A stretch of 5,378 nt of DNA from Pseudomonadota bacterium (GTDB taxonomy: Bacteria > Pseudomonadota > Gammaproteobacteria > Steroidobacterales > Steroidobacteraceae): positions 1 through 5,378 of the forward strand of contig JAKBBE010000169.1 in the NCBI GenBank assembly GCA_021826035.1, read 5' to 3'. Numbering within the stretch: the first letter of the stretch is position 1; each line of letters begins with the position of its first letter. This document shows, one piece after another, positions 1 through 5,036 of the stretch. The position numbers and the translations under genes are program-made. The notes beneath the pieces are model-generated. The model had not been told where the DNA came from. It ran no database searches and was given only the letters and a program-made list of their open reading frames with translations.

Positions 1-313
1 CGACCGCGGCGCGGATCAGCGGCAGCGTGGTGGCATCCCGGGCCGGGTCGTGCAGCGTGCCGGGCACGCTCGGCGGGCCGGCGTAATGGTGCGGCTCGAC
101 GTTCGAGGGACTGCCGGTGAACAGCAGCCCGTCGAGGCGCTCGAGCAGTTCGACCGAGCGCAGCTCGCCGCCCAGAGACGGAATGATCAGCGGCAGTGCA
201 TCGGCGGCCTCGAGCAGCGCCCGGGCGTACTTTTCGGCCGCCACGTGAAAGGGCTGCACGCCGAGCGTGCGGCGGTCAGCGGGAAGGCCAATGAGGGGGC
301 GGGCCGATGCCAT
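1..313 (-). CDS. puuD: Gamma-glutamyl-gamma-aminobutyrate hydrolase, N-terminal part (runs off left edge)
   Basis: The first 104 codons of a class I glutamine amidotransferase-like hydrolase (peptidase C26 family) are visible. In the Puu pathway PuuD splits gamma-glutamyl-GABA into glutamate and GABA in the cytoplasm. Recognisable family segments are PLIGLPADRR near residue 6, FHVAAEKYARALLEAADALP (residues 22-41), the strand and loop GLLFTGSPSNVEPHHY (about 62-77), and LHDPARDATTLPLIRAAV at the visible end. The nucleophile cysteine of the family lies shortly after this point and is outside the window, so activity cannot be judged. I used the ATG at 313. An in-frame GTG at 322 is possible, and no Shine-Dalgarno sequence precedes either start. 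The gene is divergent from puuB with 30 bp between them, which fits a shared putrescine-degradation locus. A paralogous amidotransferase of the same family is the main alternative. Confidence 0.87.
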   Translation of the reverse strand, partial: MASARPLIGLPADRRTLGVQPFHVAAEKYARALLEAADALPLIIPSLGGELRSVELLERLDGLLFTGSPSNVEPHHYAGPPSVPGTLHDPARDATTLPLIRAAV

Positions 314-326
314 GGTATTCACGGTT

Positions 327-332
327 ATTATA
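327..332 (-). promoter_or_regulatory. Candidate -10 box for puuD
   Basis: The minus strand reads TATAAT exactly, in the only AT-rich patch of the puuD-puuB spacer. It lies 13 nt before the puuD ATG, so a transcript would start around 319-321 and have a leader of only a few nucleotides. That agrees with the lack of a Shine-Dalgarno sequence before puuD. No good -35 hexamer was found at 16-18 bp spacing, so an activator or an extended element would be needed. Supported by motif only. Confidence 0.4.
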
Positions 333-336
333 GGAG
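332..336 (+). promoter_or_regulatory. Ribosome-binding site of puuB
   Basis: AGGAG lies 7 nt before the ATG at 344. This decides the puuB start: the reading frame stays open upstream to about position 50, but that part lies over puuD and has no such signal. Confidence 0.8.
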
Positions 337-343
337 CATCGCC

Positions 344-1612
344 ATGTCCGCCGCCGAAGCCGATTCGTACTATGCTGCCTCCGTCACGGCCCGGCCCCCG
401 CGCCCGCCGCTGGAGGGCGCGCTGAGCGCGGACGTCTGCGTGATCGGCGGCGGGATCGCCGGCTGTTCGGCCGCCTTGCACCTGGCCGAACGGGGCTACG
501 CCACGGTTCTGCTCGAGCAGCAGCACGTCGGCTGGGGGGCCTCGGGGCGCAGCGGCGGGCAGGTCCTCCACGGCGTGGCCTGCGGCCAGGAACCGCTCGA
601 GCACCTGCTCGGCGCCGAGGGCGCGCGCGCGGTCTGGGACGTCGCCAGCGACGCTGTGCGCCTGACGCGCACACGGATTGAGCGGCACCGCATCGCGTGC
701 GACTGGGTGGACGGGCACCTGCTCACGGCGGTCAAGCCCCGTCACGATCGGGAGCTGCGCACGCAGATCGAGGCGCTGCACACCCGCTTCGGCTACTCGA
801 GCGTGCGCTACCTGCCACGCGAGGAAGTGCGCCAGACCCTCGCCACCTCGCGCTACGTCAGCGCGATGTTCGATGCCAACGGGGGACACCTGCATCCGCT
901 CGCCTACACGCGCGGCCTCGCCGCGGCGGCCGAGCATGCCGGCGCGCGGCTGTTCGAGCAGACCCGCGCCACGGCGATCACGCCGGGCACGGTGCGCACC
1001 CCGGGCGGGGAAATCCGCGCCCCGCGCATCGTGCTGTGCGGCAACGCGTACCTCGGGGCGCTCGCCCCCGAGATCGCCCCGGCCATCCTCCCGGTCGCCA
1101 CCCATTTGCTCGCGACCGAGCCGCTCGGGGCGGCGCGCGCCCGTGCGCTGATCGCCAACGGCGCGGCGGTCAGCGACATGAACTGGGCGCTCGATTACTT
1201 CCGCTGCAGCGCCGATCACCGCCTGCTCTTCGGCGGTGCGATCAGTTACAGCGGCGGCGGGCAATTCGCCGCGCGCGCCGCCAACCGCGCCCGCATGCTC
1301 AGAGTCTTCCCGCAGCTCGCCGCCGCGCGGATCGATTACGCCTGGGGCGGGCTGCTCGATCTCACCGCCAACCGCGCGCCGCACTTCGGCCGTCTCGCCC
1401 CGCAGACGTACTTTCTGCAGGGCTTCTCCGGGCATGGCATCGCGCTCGCGAGCATCGCCGGTCAGCTCATCGCCGAGGCGCTCGCCGGCGAGGCCGAACG
1501 CTTCGACGTGTTCGCCCGCATCCCGCATCGGGCCTTCCCGGGCGGGGCGTTCGCGCGCCGCCCGCTGCTCGCCCTCGGCATGCTCTACTACCGGCTGCGC
1601 GATCTGCTCTGA
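344..1612 (+). CDS. puuB: Gamma-glutamylputrescine oxidoreductase (FAD-dependent)
   Basis: A complete 422-residue flavoprotein of the DAO/glycine oxidase-like superfamily, close to the roughly 426 residues usual for PuuB. PuuB oxidises gamma-glutamylputrescine to gamma-glutamyl-gamma-aminobutyraldehyde with release of ammonia and hydrogen peroxide, feeding the PuuC and PuuD steps. The dinucleotide-binding fold is clear: VCVIGGGIAG at 31-40 (GxGxxG) and the ribose-binding acid E58 at the end of the second strand (ATVLLE). The FAD-contacting segment VGWGASGRSGGQ follows at 62-73. The C-terminal FAD motif QGFSGHGIALAS is at 359-370, preceded by NRAPHFGR at 343-350. The start is fixed by AGGAG 7 nt upstream. 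The gene is divergent from puuD, which supports the polyamine assignment over other OrdL-like amine oxidases. puuA and puuC are not in the window. No truncation or lost motif was seen. Confidence 0.88.
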   Translation: MSAAEADSYYAASVTARPPRPPLEGALSADVCVIGGGIAGCSAALHLAERGYATVLLEQQHVGWGASGRSGGQVLHGVACGQEPLEHLLGAEGARAVWDVASDAVRLTRTRIERHRIACDWVDGHLLTAVKPRHDRELRTQIEALHTRFGYSSVRYLPREEVRQTLATSRYVSAMFDANGGHLHPLAYTRGLAAAAEHAGARLFEQTRATAITPGTVRTPGGEIRAPRIVLCGNAYLGALAPEIAPAILPVATHLLATEPLGAARARALIANGAAVSDMNWALDYFRCSADHRLLFGGAISYSGGGQFAARAANRARMLRVFPQLAAARIDYAWGGLLDLTANRAPHFGRLAPQTYFLQGFSGHGIALASIAGQLIAEALAGEAERFDVFARIPHRAFPGGAFARRPLLALGMLYYRLRDLL

Positions 1613-1650
1613 GGCGCCGCGCGAGGCGGCGCGACCGACCCTCAGAGCAG
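1604..1650. terminator. Inverted repeat spanning both convergent stop codons; possible bidirectional terminator
   Basis: CTGCTCTGAGG (1604-1614) is the perfect reverse complement of CCTCAGAGCAG (1640-1650). The arms include the TGA of puuB (1610-1612) and the TGA of asd (1642-1644 on the plus strand). Inside, CGCCGC (1615-1620) pairs with GCGGCG (1626-1631) around a 5-nt loop, leaving an 8-nt bulge (1632-1639). The structure would form in transcripts from either side. Neither flank has a U-tract, so it is not a canonical intrinsic terminator. It may act as a 3' stabiliser or roadblock, or help Rho-dependent ending. Confidence 0.45.
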
Positions 1651-2667
1651 CTCGGCAATCTGCACGGCATTCAGCGCCGCGCCCTTGAGCAGCTGATCGC
1701 CCACCGCGAACAGCGCAACCGAATGCCCGCTCGGGTCGGACAGATCCGCACGAATGCGTCCGACCAGGATCGGATCGAGGCCAGAGGCTTCGATGGGCAT
1801 CGGGAAGTGGTTGCGGGCCGGATCCTCCACGAGCTTCACACCGGGCGCAGCGGCGAGCAGCTCGCGCACTTCGGCCGGGGTGATCGGCCGCTCGCACTCG
1901 AAATTCACCGCGATCGAATGCGCCCGCAGCACCGGGACGCGCACGCAGGTGGCACTGACGCGGATCGACTCATCGCCGTAGATCTTGCGCGTCTCGTACA
2001 TGGCCTTGAGCTCCTCCTCGTTGTAGCCGGTCTGCGGATCGACCGAGGAGTTGTGGCTGAACAGGTTGAACGCATACGGATGCGGCAGCGCCTGCGGGGC
2101 GTACGGGCGCCCCTCGAGGTAGGCGCGAGTCGAGTCGAGCAGCTCGGCCATCGCCGCCGCACCGCCCCCGGAGGCCGCCTGGTAGGTCGCCAGGATCATC
2201 CGCCGGATGGGATTGCGACGGTGCACCGCCCACAGCGGGGTGATGGCGATGATCGTCGAGCAGTTCGGGTTGGCGATCAGGCCGCGGTGCGCCTTGAGCG
2301 CCTCGGGATTGATCTCCGGCACGACCAGCGGAACCGCCGGGTCGCGCCGGAAGGCCGAGGAGTTGTCCACGACCACCGTCCCCTGCGCGACGGCGAGCGG
2401 GGCGAAACGCTTGGAGATGCTGCCACCGGCGGAAAACAGCGCGATGTCGACGCCGCGGAAGCTCTCCGGCGTCAGCTCCTCGACCGGCAGCGGCTCGCCG
2501 CGAAACGCCATCGTCTTACCGGCCGAGCGGGCCGAGGCGAGCAGGCGCAGCCGCGCCAGAGGGAAATTGCGCTGCTCGAGGCAGCGCAGCAATTCGACCC
2601 CGACGGCCCCCGTGGCCCCGACGATTGCAACCACCGGCAAGGCGCCGGCCGAACGACCAGATGGCAT
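1642..2667 (-). CDS. asd: Aspartate-semialdehyde dehydrogenase
   Basis: A complete 341-residue enzyme, the usual length for the roughly 340-residue Asd subfamily. It reduces L-aspartyl 4-phosphate to aspartate 4-semialdehyde with NADPH, the branch point to lysine/diaminopimelate, threonine, methionine and isoleucine. Visible motifs: the nucleotide-binding loop GATGAVG (17-23), DNSSAFR (101-107), PEIN (117-120), and the catalytic cysteine C136 in NPNCSTI. Also present are TYQAASG (161-167, with Q163), the catalytic histidine H250 in RVPVLRAHS, and GRIRAD (303-308). The catalytic Cys separates it from the inactive Usg-type paralogue. The start at 2667 is supported by GGAG 7 nt upstream. Only 26 nt separate the start from the U-tract of a strong terminator, so transcription must read through that terminator or begin inside it. 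The gene converges with puuB, with 29 bp between them. Confidence 0.96.
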   Translation of the reverse strand: MPSGRSAGALPVVAIVGATGAVGVELLRCLEQRNFPLARLRLLASARSAGKTMAFRGEPLPVEELTPESFRGVDIALFSAGGSISKRFAPLAVAQGTVVVDNSSAFRRDPAVPLVVPEINPEALKAHRGLIANPNCSTIIAITPLWAVHRRNPIRRMILATYQAASGGGAAAMAELLDSTRAYLEGRPYAPQALPHPYAFNLFSHNSSVDPQTGYNEEELKAMYETRKIYGDESIRVSATCVRVPVLRAHSIAVNFECERPITPAEVRELLAAAPGVKLVEDPARNHFPMPIEASGLDPILVGRIRADLSDPSGHSVALFAVGDQLLKGAALNAVQIAELL

Positions 2668-2674
2668 GTGCGAA

Positions 2675-2678
2675 CTCC
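2675..2678 (-). promoter_or_regulatory. Ribosome-binding site of asd
   Basis: GGAG on the minus strand lies 7 nt before the asd ATG. It sits outside the terminator stem, so folding of the terminator would not hide it. This favours control of transcription rather than of translation initiation. Confidence 0.75.
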
Positions 2679-2693
2679 GATTTTCAGGCTGTG

Positions 2694-2729
2694 AAAAAAA
2701 AGGCCCCGTCGGTCTTTCCGGCGGGGCCT
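2694..2729 (-). terminator. Rho-independent terminator (attenuator terminator) before asd
   Basis: On the minus strand AGGCCCCG (2729-2722) pairs with CGGGGCC and the first U (2708-2701). After one A-C mismatch, three more inner pairs close a 5-nt loop. Eight consecutive U residues follow (2701-2694). The plus strand has no U-tract after its right arm, so the signal acts only on minus-strand transcripts. It ends transcripts coming from the 24-codon ORF, and possibly from the hyf operon, just before asd. Its 5' arm can also pair with 2778-2787 inside the small ORF. Confidence 0.93.
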
Positions 2730-2757
2730 CTGGTGTCTTCGGGACGTCCCGGCGCCT

Positions 2758-2832
2758 CTAGCGCACGCACTCCCCCAGAGCCCCACCGCAGGGCTTTTTC
2801 AGGGTAATCGTGCGCGTTTTCATCGGGGTCAT
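2758..2832 (-). CDS. Predicted asd leader peptide (24 residues)
   Basis: A short ORF whose first 13 residues are MTPMKTRTITLKK: four Thr, three Lys, two Met and one Ile, i.e. 10 of 13 are end products of the pathway downstream of Asd. The remainder is Gly/Cys-rich, runs from PCGG to ECVR, and looks unremarkable. AGGAG (2841-2837) lies 4 nt before the first ATG. A second in-frame ATG at 2823 would give 21 residues, but with 13-nt spacing. The codons AAA, ATT and AAA stand out from the GC-rich surroundings. The ORF ends 28 nt before the terminator stem. It resembles the threonine operon leader peptide in composition. I infer a regulatory role through its translation rather than through the peptide itself. 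A functional microprotein is the alternative. Confidence 0.7.
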   Translation of the reverse strand: MTPMKTRTITLKKPCGGALGECVR

Positions 2833-3020
2833 GATGCTCCTGAAGCTACCCGAAGCCCGTTGCGCTGTAAAGCGCCCCCGCGCACGGCGTCCGCAAGCGT
2901 GACCGGGCGCGCGAGCACCGACCGCACGGTGTGCGCCCCATCCTCCCGGAACCGGATGCCCTGCGCGGGCGAACCGGCCCAGCGGCTCGCCGCGCGGCGG
3001 ATGCCCGCGTCGAGCGGCGC
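2833..3020 (-). other. Spacer between hyfI and the asd leader, with coding-like composition
   Basis: No recognisable gene starts here. In the frame that continues past the hyfI TGA, the next stop is a TGA at 2831-2829, about 63 codons later, and it overlaps the leader ATG as ATGA. The first 50 or so of these codons show the pattern of a coding high-GC gene: third positions about 90% G+C, first about 80%, second about 70% by hand count. There is no ATG in this frame and no family was recognised. It may be a former C-terminal extension of hyfI, part of a decayed gene, or chance. No terminator was seen after hyfI, so hyf transcripts may run into the leader. Confidence 0.4.
2866..2896 (-). promoter_or_regulatory. 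Tentative promoter for the asd leader transcript
   Basis: The only AT-rich patch upstream of the leader ORF on the minus strand is TTTACA (2871-2866), with TTGCGG (2896-2891) 19 bp before it. If TTTACA is the -10 box, transcription would start near 2859 and leave about 26 nt before the leader ATG, enough to include the AGGAG. Both hexamers are weak, with three of six consensus bases each. TTTACA is enclosed by a perfect 5-bp inverted repeat (2862-2866 with 2871-2875), which could be an operator or chance. Reading TTTACA as a -35 box with TAGCTT as -10 would start RNA within the ribosome-binding site and fits less well. Confidence 0.22.
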
Positions 3021-3524
3021 TCAGTGCTCGATCGCCGTCAGGATGCCCTGCAGGATGCGCACCGGACTCGGCGGACACCCCGGCACGGCCACGTGCACCG
3101 GGATGACGTTCGCGACCCGGCCGAGTGCACCCGGACACTGTCCGAGCACCCCGCCGGTGCAGCCACAGTCCCCGAGTGCCACGACCCGCTTCGGATCCGG
3201 CGTCGCCGCATAGACTCGCCGCAGCGGCTCGGCCATGTTCTTCGCCACCGGACCGCTGACCAGCAGCAGATCCGCATGACGGGGACTGGCGACGAAGCGG
3301 ACATTGCAGCCCTCCAGGTTGTAGTACGGGTTGCCGAGCGCCTGGATCTCGAGTTCGCAGCCGTTGCACGAGCCGGCATCCACGTGGCGGATGCACAGCG
3401 CTCGGCCCAACACCGCGGCGATCCGCGCATCGAGCGCCTGCCCGGTGCGCAGCAGTTCATCCGGTGCCGGCGGCGCCTGCGAGATCAGTCCGACGGAGAG
3501 GATTTTGCGCAGGCTCTTCAGCAT
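3021..3524 (-). CDS. hyfI: Hydrogenase-4-like small subunit (NuoB/HyfI family, [4Fe-4S] protein)
   Basis: 167 residues, homologous to HyfI/HycG and complex I NuoB. The subunit carries the [4Fe-4S] cluster nearest the active site of the large subunit, in the peripheral arm at the cytoplasmic face of the membrane. All four cluster ligands are visible: C53 and C56 in GSCNGCE (the CxxC spacing typical of hydrogenases rather than the adjacent CC of NuoB), C120 in GDCGCTGG, and C150 in VPGCPPSP. Other family landmarks are NPYYNLEGC (65-73) and SPRHADLLLVSGPVAKNM (80-97). It lacks the long C-terminal ferredoxin-like region found in E. coli HycG and HyfI (about 250 residues). The ATG lies 2 nt after the hyfG stop without a clear ribosome-binding site, so translation is probably coupled. 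The frame upstream stays open, but that part overlaps hyfG and is not coding. Confidence 0.93.
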   Translation of the reverse strand: MLKSLRKILSVGLISQAPPAPDELLRTGQALDARIAAVLGRALCIRHVDAGSCNGCELEIQALGNPYYNLEGCNVRFVASPRHADLLLVSGPVAKNMAEPLRRVYAATPDPKRVVALGDCGCTGGVLGQCPGALGRVANVIPVHVAVPGCPPSPVRILQGILTAIEH

Positions 3525-3526
3525 GA

Positions 3527-4999
3527 CTACAGGTCGACGCCGCTGTAGGAGAGGTTGAACGATTTGTTGATCAAGGGGAAATCCGGCACGATGTTGCCGA
3601 GAATGGCGTATTCGAGCGCCGGCCAGTTCTGCCACGAGGGATCGTGTGGGTGACAGAAGCGCACCGTGCCGGCCGGCCCGGCCTGCAGCGCCACCAGCAC
3701 CGGGCCGCGCCACCCTTCGATCAGCCCGATGCCGAAGGCACCGTCGGCCGGCTCCTCGAGCACTGCCGAGCACTCCCCGTCCGGCAACTTCTCCAGCAGT
3801 TGCGCCAACAGTCGGGCGCATTCCTGTACCTCCTCGAAGCGCACCGCCACGCGCGCCGCGACATCCCCCTCGCGCAGCACGATCCTGCTCACCGGCAGCT
3901 TCGTGTAGGGCAGACACGGCAGATCGACACGCGCATCGCGCGCCTGGCCGCTGGCGCGCCCCACGAGTCCGAGCACCCCGAGCTGCGTGGCGAGCTGCGG
4001 CTCGAGGCGGCCGGTGCCGGTGAAGCGCGCACGCACACCCTCATGCTCGTCGTAGACGGTGCGCAATTCGGCGCTCTCTGCGCAGGCACTGCGAATCGCA
4101 TCCGCCAACGCCCGCGCCGAGTCGCTCGACACATCGACGGCGAGGCCGCCCGGGACGATCACATCGAACAGATAGCGCCGGCCGAATGCCGCTGCCGTCG
4201 CCCGCAGCACATCCTCCTTCAGACGCGAGAACTGCGTGAGCCCGAAGGCAAACCCGGCGTCATTGCCCAGTGCGCCGAGATCCCCGAGGTGGTTCGCCAG
4301 ACGCTCGAGCTCCAGACAGACGGCCCGCAGCCAGGCCGCCCGCGGCGGGATCGTGCCGCCGGCGAGACCCTCCAGCGCCTGGCAGTAGGCCCAGCTGAAC
4401 GCCACCGCCGAGTCGCCCGAGACGCGCGCGGCCAATCGGTGGCCGGCGAGGATCGGCAGCTCCGTGAACCGCTGCTCGAGGCCCCGGTGCACGTACCCCA
4501 GATGCGTCTCGAGCCGCAGCACCTTCTCCCCGACCACCGAGAAGCGGAAGTGCCCCGGCTCGATGGTGCCGGCGTGCACCGGCCCGACCGCGATCTCGTG
4601 AACGCCCTCGCCCTCGACCCGCGTGAACGGATACGGCTCGGCGTGCACGAGCCAGGCTCTGCGATCCGGATCACTCGAGCGGACCCCGGTGAGATCGAAT
4701 GCGGCCCGCTGCAGCCGGGAGGCCGCCGGAAAGAGCTCCTGCAGCCCCGGGTACGGGCGCGCATCCCCGGCCGACAGGGCCAGTTCGACGGCGAGTGCGC
4801 CCGGATCGCTCAGGTACACCCCGTACACCTGTGCCCCCTCGGCGGGCGTCCCGCTCACCCACAGCGCATGCAGAACGCCGCCCGTCGCCGCGACATCGCG
4901 GGCCACCTGCATCCACTCCTCTCGCCCCACGCTCACGCGGCGCACCCCGGGGGCGCCCGCGACGGGCCGCGCTCGCTGCCACCAGCGCATCATGGGCAT
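3527..4999 (-). CDS. hyfG: Hydrogenase-4-like large subunit fused to NuoC-like domain; all Ni-Fe ligands missing
   Basis: 490 residues with a NuoC-like N-terminal domain (about 20-115) followed by a NuoD/HyfG-like large-subunit domain, the fused arrangement seen in HyfG and HycE. Family landmarks: HAGTIEPGHFRF (142-153), GYVHRGLEQRF (168-178), YCQALEGLAGG (205-215), ELERLANHLGDLGAL (230-244), LPYTKLP (363-369), and PDFPLINKS near the C-terminus. In true hydrogenases the first metal motif reads RxCGxC with a later His. Here it is RVSGDS (192-197) with Phe at 201. The C-terminal DPCxxC motif is replaced by NLSYSG (482-487). All four Ni-Fe cysteines are thus Ser, Ser, Ser and Gly, so hydrogen chemistry is not expected. 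The start is supported by GGAG 7 nt upstream. The gene follows hyfF by 37 bp and precedes hyfI by 2 bp. An Ehr-like role is inferred; the substrate is unknown. Confidence 0.93.
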   Translation of the reverse strand: MPMMRWWQRARPVAGAPGVRRVSVGREEWMQVARDVAATGGVLHALWVSGTPAEGAQVYGVYLSDPGALAVELALSAGDARPYPGLQELFPAASRLQRAAFDLTGVRSSDPDRRAWLVHAEPYPFTRVEGEGVHEIAVGPVHAGTIEPGHFRFSVVGEKVLRLETHLGYVHRGLEQRFTELPILAGHRLAARVSGDSAVAFSWAYCQALEGLAGGTIPPRAAWLRAVCLELERLANHLGDLGALGNDAGFAFGLTQFSRLKEDVLRATAAAFGRRYLFDVIVPGGLAVDVSSDSARALADAIRSACAESAELRTVYDEHEGVRARFTGTGRLEPQLATQLGVLGLVGRASGQARDARVDLPCLPYTKLPVSRIVLREGDVAARVAVRFEEVQECARLLAQLLEKLPDGECSAVLEEPADGAFGIGLIEGWRGPVLVALQAGPAGTVRFCHPHDPSWQNWPALEYAILGNIVPDFPLINKSFNLSYSGVDL

Positions 5000-5006
5000 C
5001 GAACGA

Positions 5007-5020
5007 CTCCGGCGCGCCGG
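5007..5020 (-). promoter_or_regulatory. hyfG ribosome-binding site embedded in a 12-bp palindrome
   Basis: GGAG on the minus strand (5010-5007) lies 7 nt before the hyfG ATG and fixes that start over the in-frame ATGs at 4993 and 4990. It overlaps the perfect palindrome CCGGCGCGCCGG (5009-5020) in the 37-bp hyfF-hyfG gap. A 4-bp GC hairpin there would partly hide the ribosome-binding site and could lower hyfG initiation. In such GC-rich DNA it may be chance. Confidence 0.5.
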
Positions 5021-5036
5021 TGCCTGCCGAGCATCC

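Larger units (their letters stand above)
2694..2841 (-). promoter_or_regulatory. Putative ribosome-mediated transcription attenuator of asd
   Basis: Read on the minus strand, the element contains in order: AGGAG (2841-2837), a 24-codon leader ORF rich in Thr, Lys, Met and Ile codons, and four interacting segments. Segment 1, AGCCC (2795-2791), pairs with GGGCT (2783-2779). Segment 2, GGTGGGGCTC (2787-2778), can instead pair with segment 3, GAGGCCCCGCC (2730-2720). This gives eight contiguous pairs, one of them G-U, plus two beyond a bulge. Segment 3 otherwise forms the terminator with segment 4. A ribosome stalled at the Thr-Ile-Thr or Lys-Lys codons would cover segment 1 and free segment 2 to break the terminator. 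A ribosome reaching the stop codon (2760-2758) would leave the terminator intact. The pairings were read by eye. The mechanism is inferred by analogy with the thr, trp and his leaders. Confidence 0.72.

Noticed and set aside
326..331. TATTAT on the plus strand as the -10 box of puuB
   Set aside because: The transcript would start downstream of the AGGAG used by puuB, so this position does not fit. The same bases read better as TATAAT for puuD on the other strand.
50..343. Upstream extension of the puuB reading frame
   Set aside because: It lies antisense over conserved puuD sequence. The AGGAG before 344 and the normal PuuB length of about 425 residues favour the ATG at 344.
697..2694. Long plus-strand reading frame of 665 codons across puuB and asd
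   Set aside because: The translation is dominated by Arg, Ala, Gly and His, it lies over two clearly recognised genes in other frames, and it matches no family. It is a by-product of high G+C and rare stops.
2740..2751. Palindrome CGGGACGTCCCG between the leader stop codon and the terminator
   Set aside because: It gives only a 4-bp stem with a 4-nt loop. It could be a pause hairpin in the attenuator, but nothing else supports a separate function.
2843..2871. TTTACA and TAGCTT with 17-bp spacing (minus strand) as the leader promoter
   Set aside because: The -35 match is good, but RNA would start at or after the ribosome-binding site of the leader ORF, which makes the AGGAG useless. Kept only as an alternative.
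2846..2941. 31-codon minus-strand ORF starting at an ATG directly after GGGAGG
   Set aside because: The Shine-Dalgarno-like bases touch the ATG with no spacing, the translation is Arg/Cys-rich and featureless, and another frame here has the better coding pattern.
3525..3917. N-terminal extension of the hyfI frame into hyfG
   Set aside because: It overlaps the conserved C-terminal part of hyfG in another frame, and HyfI family similarity begins only after the ATG at 3524.
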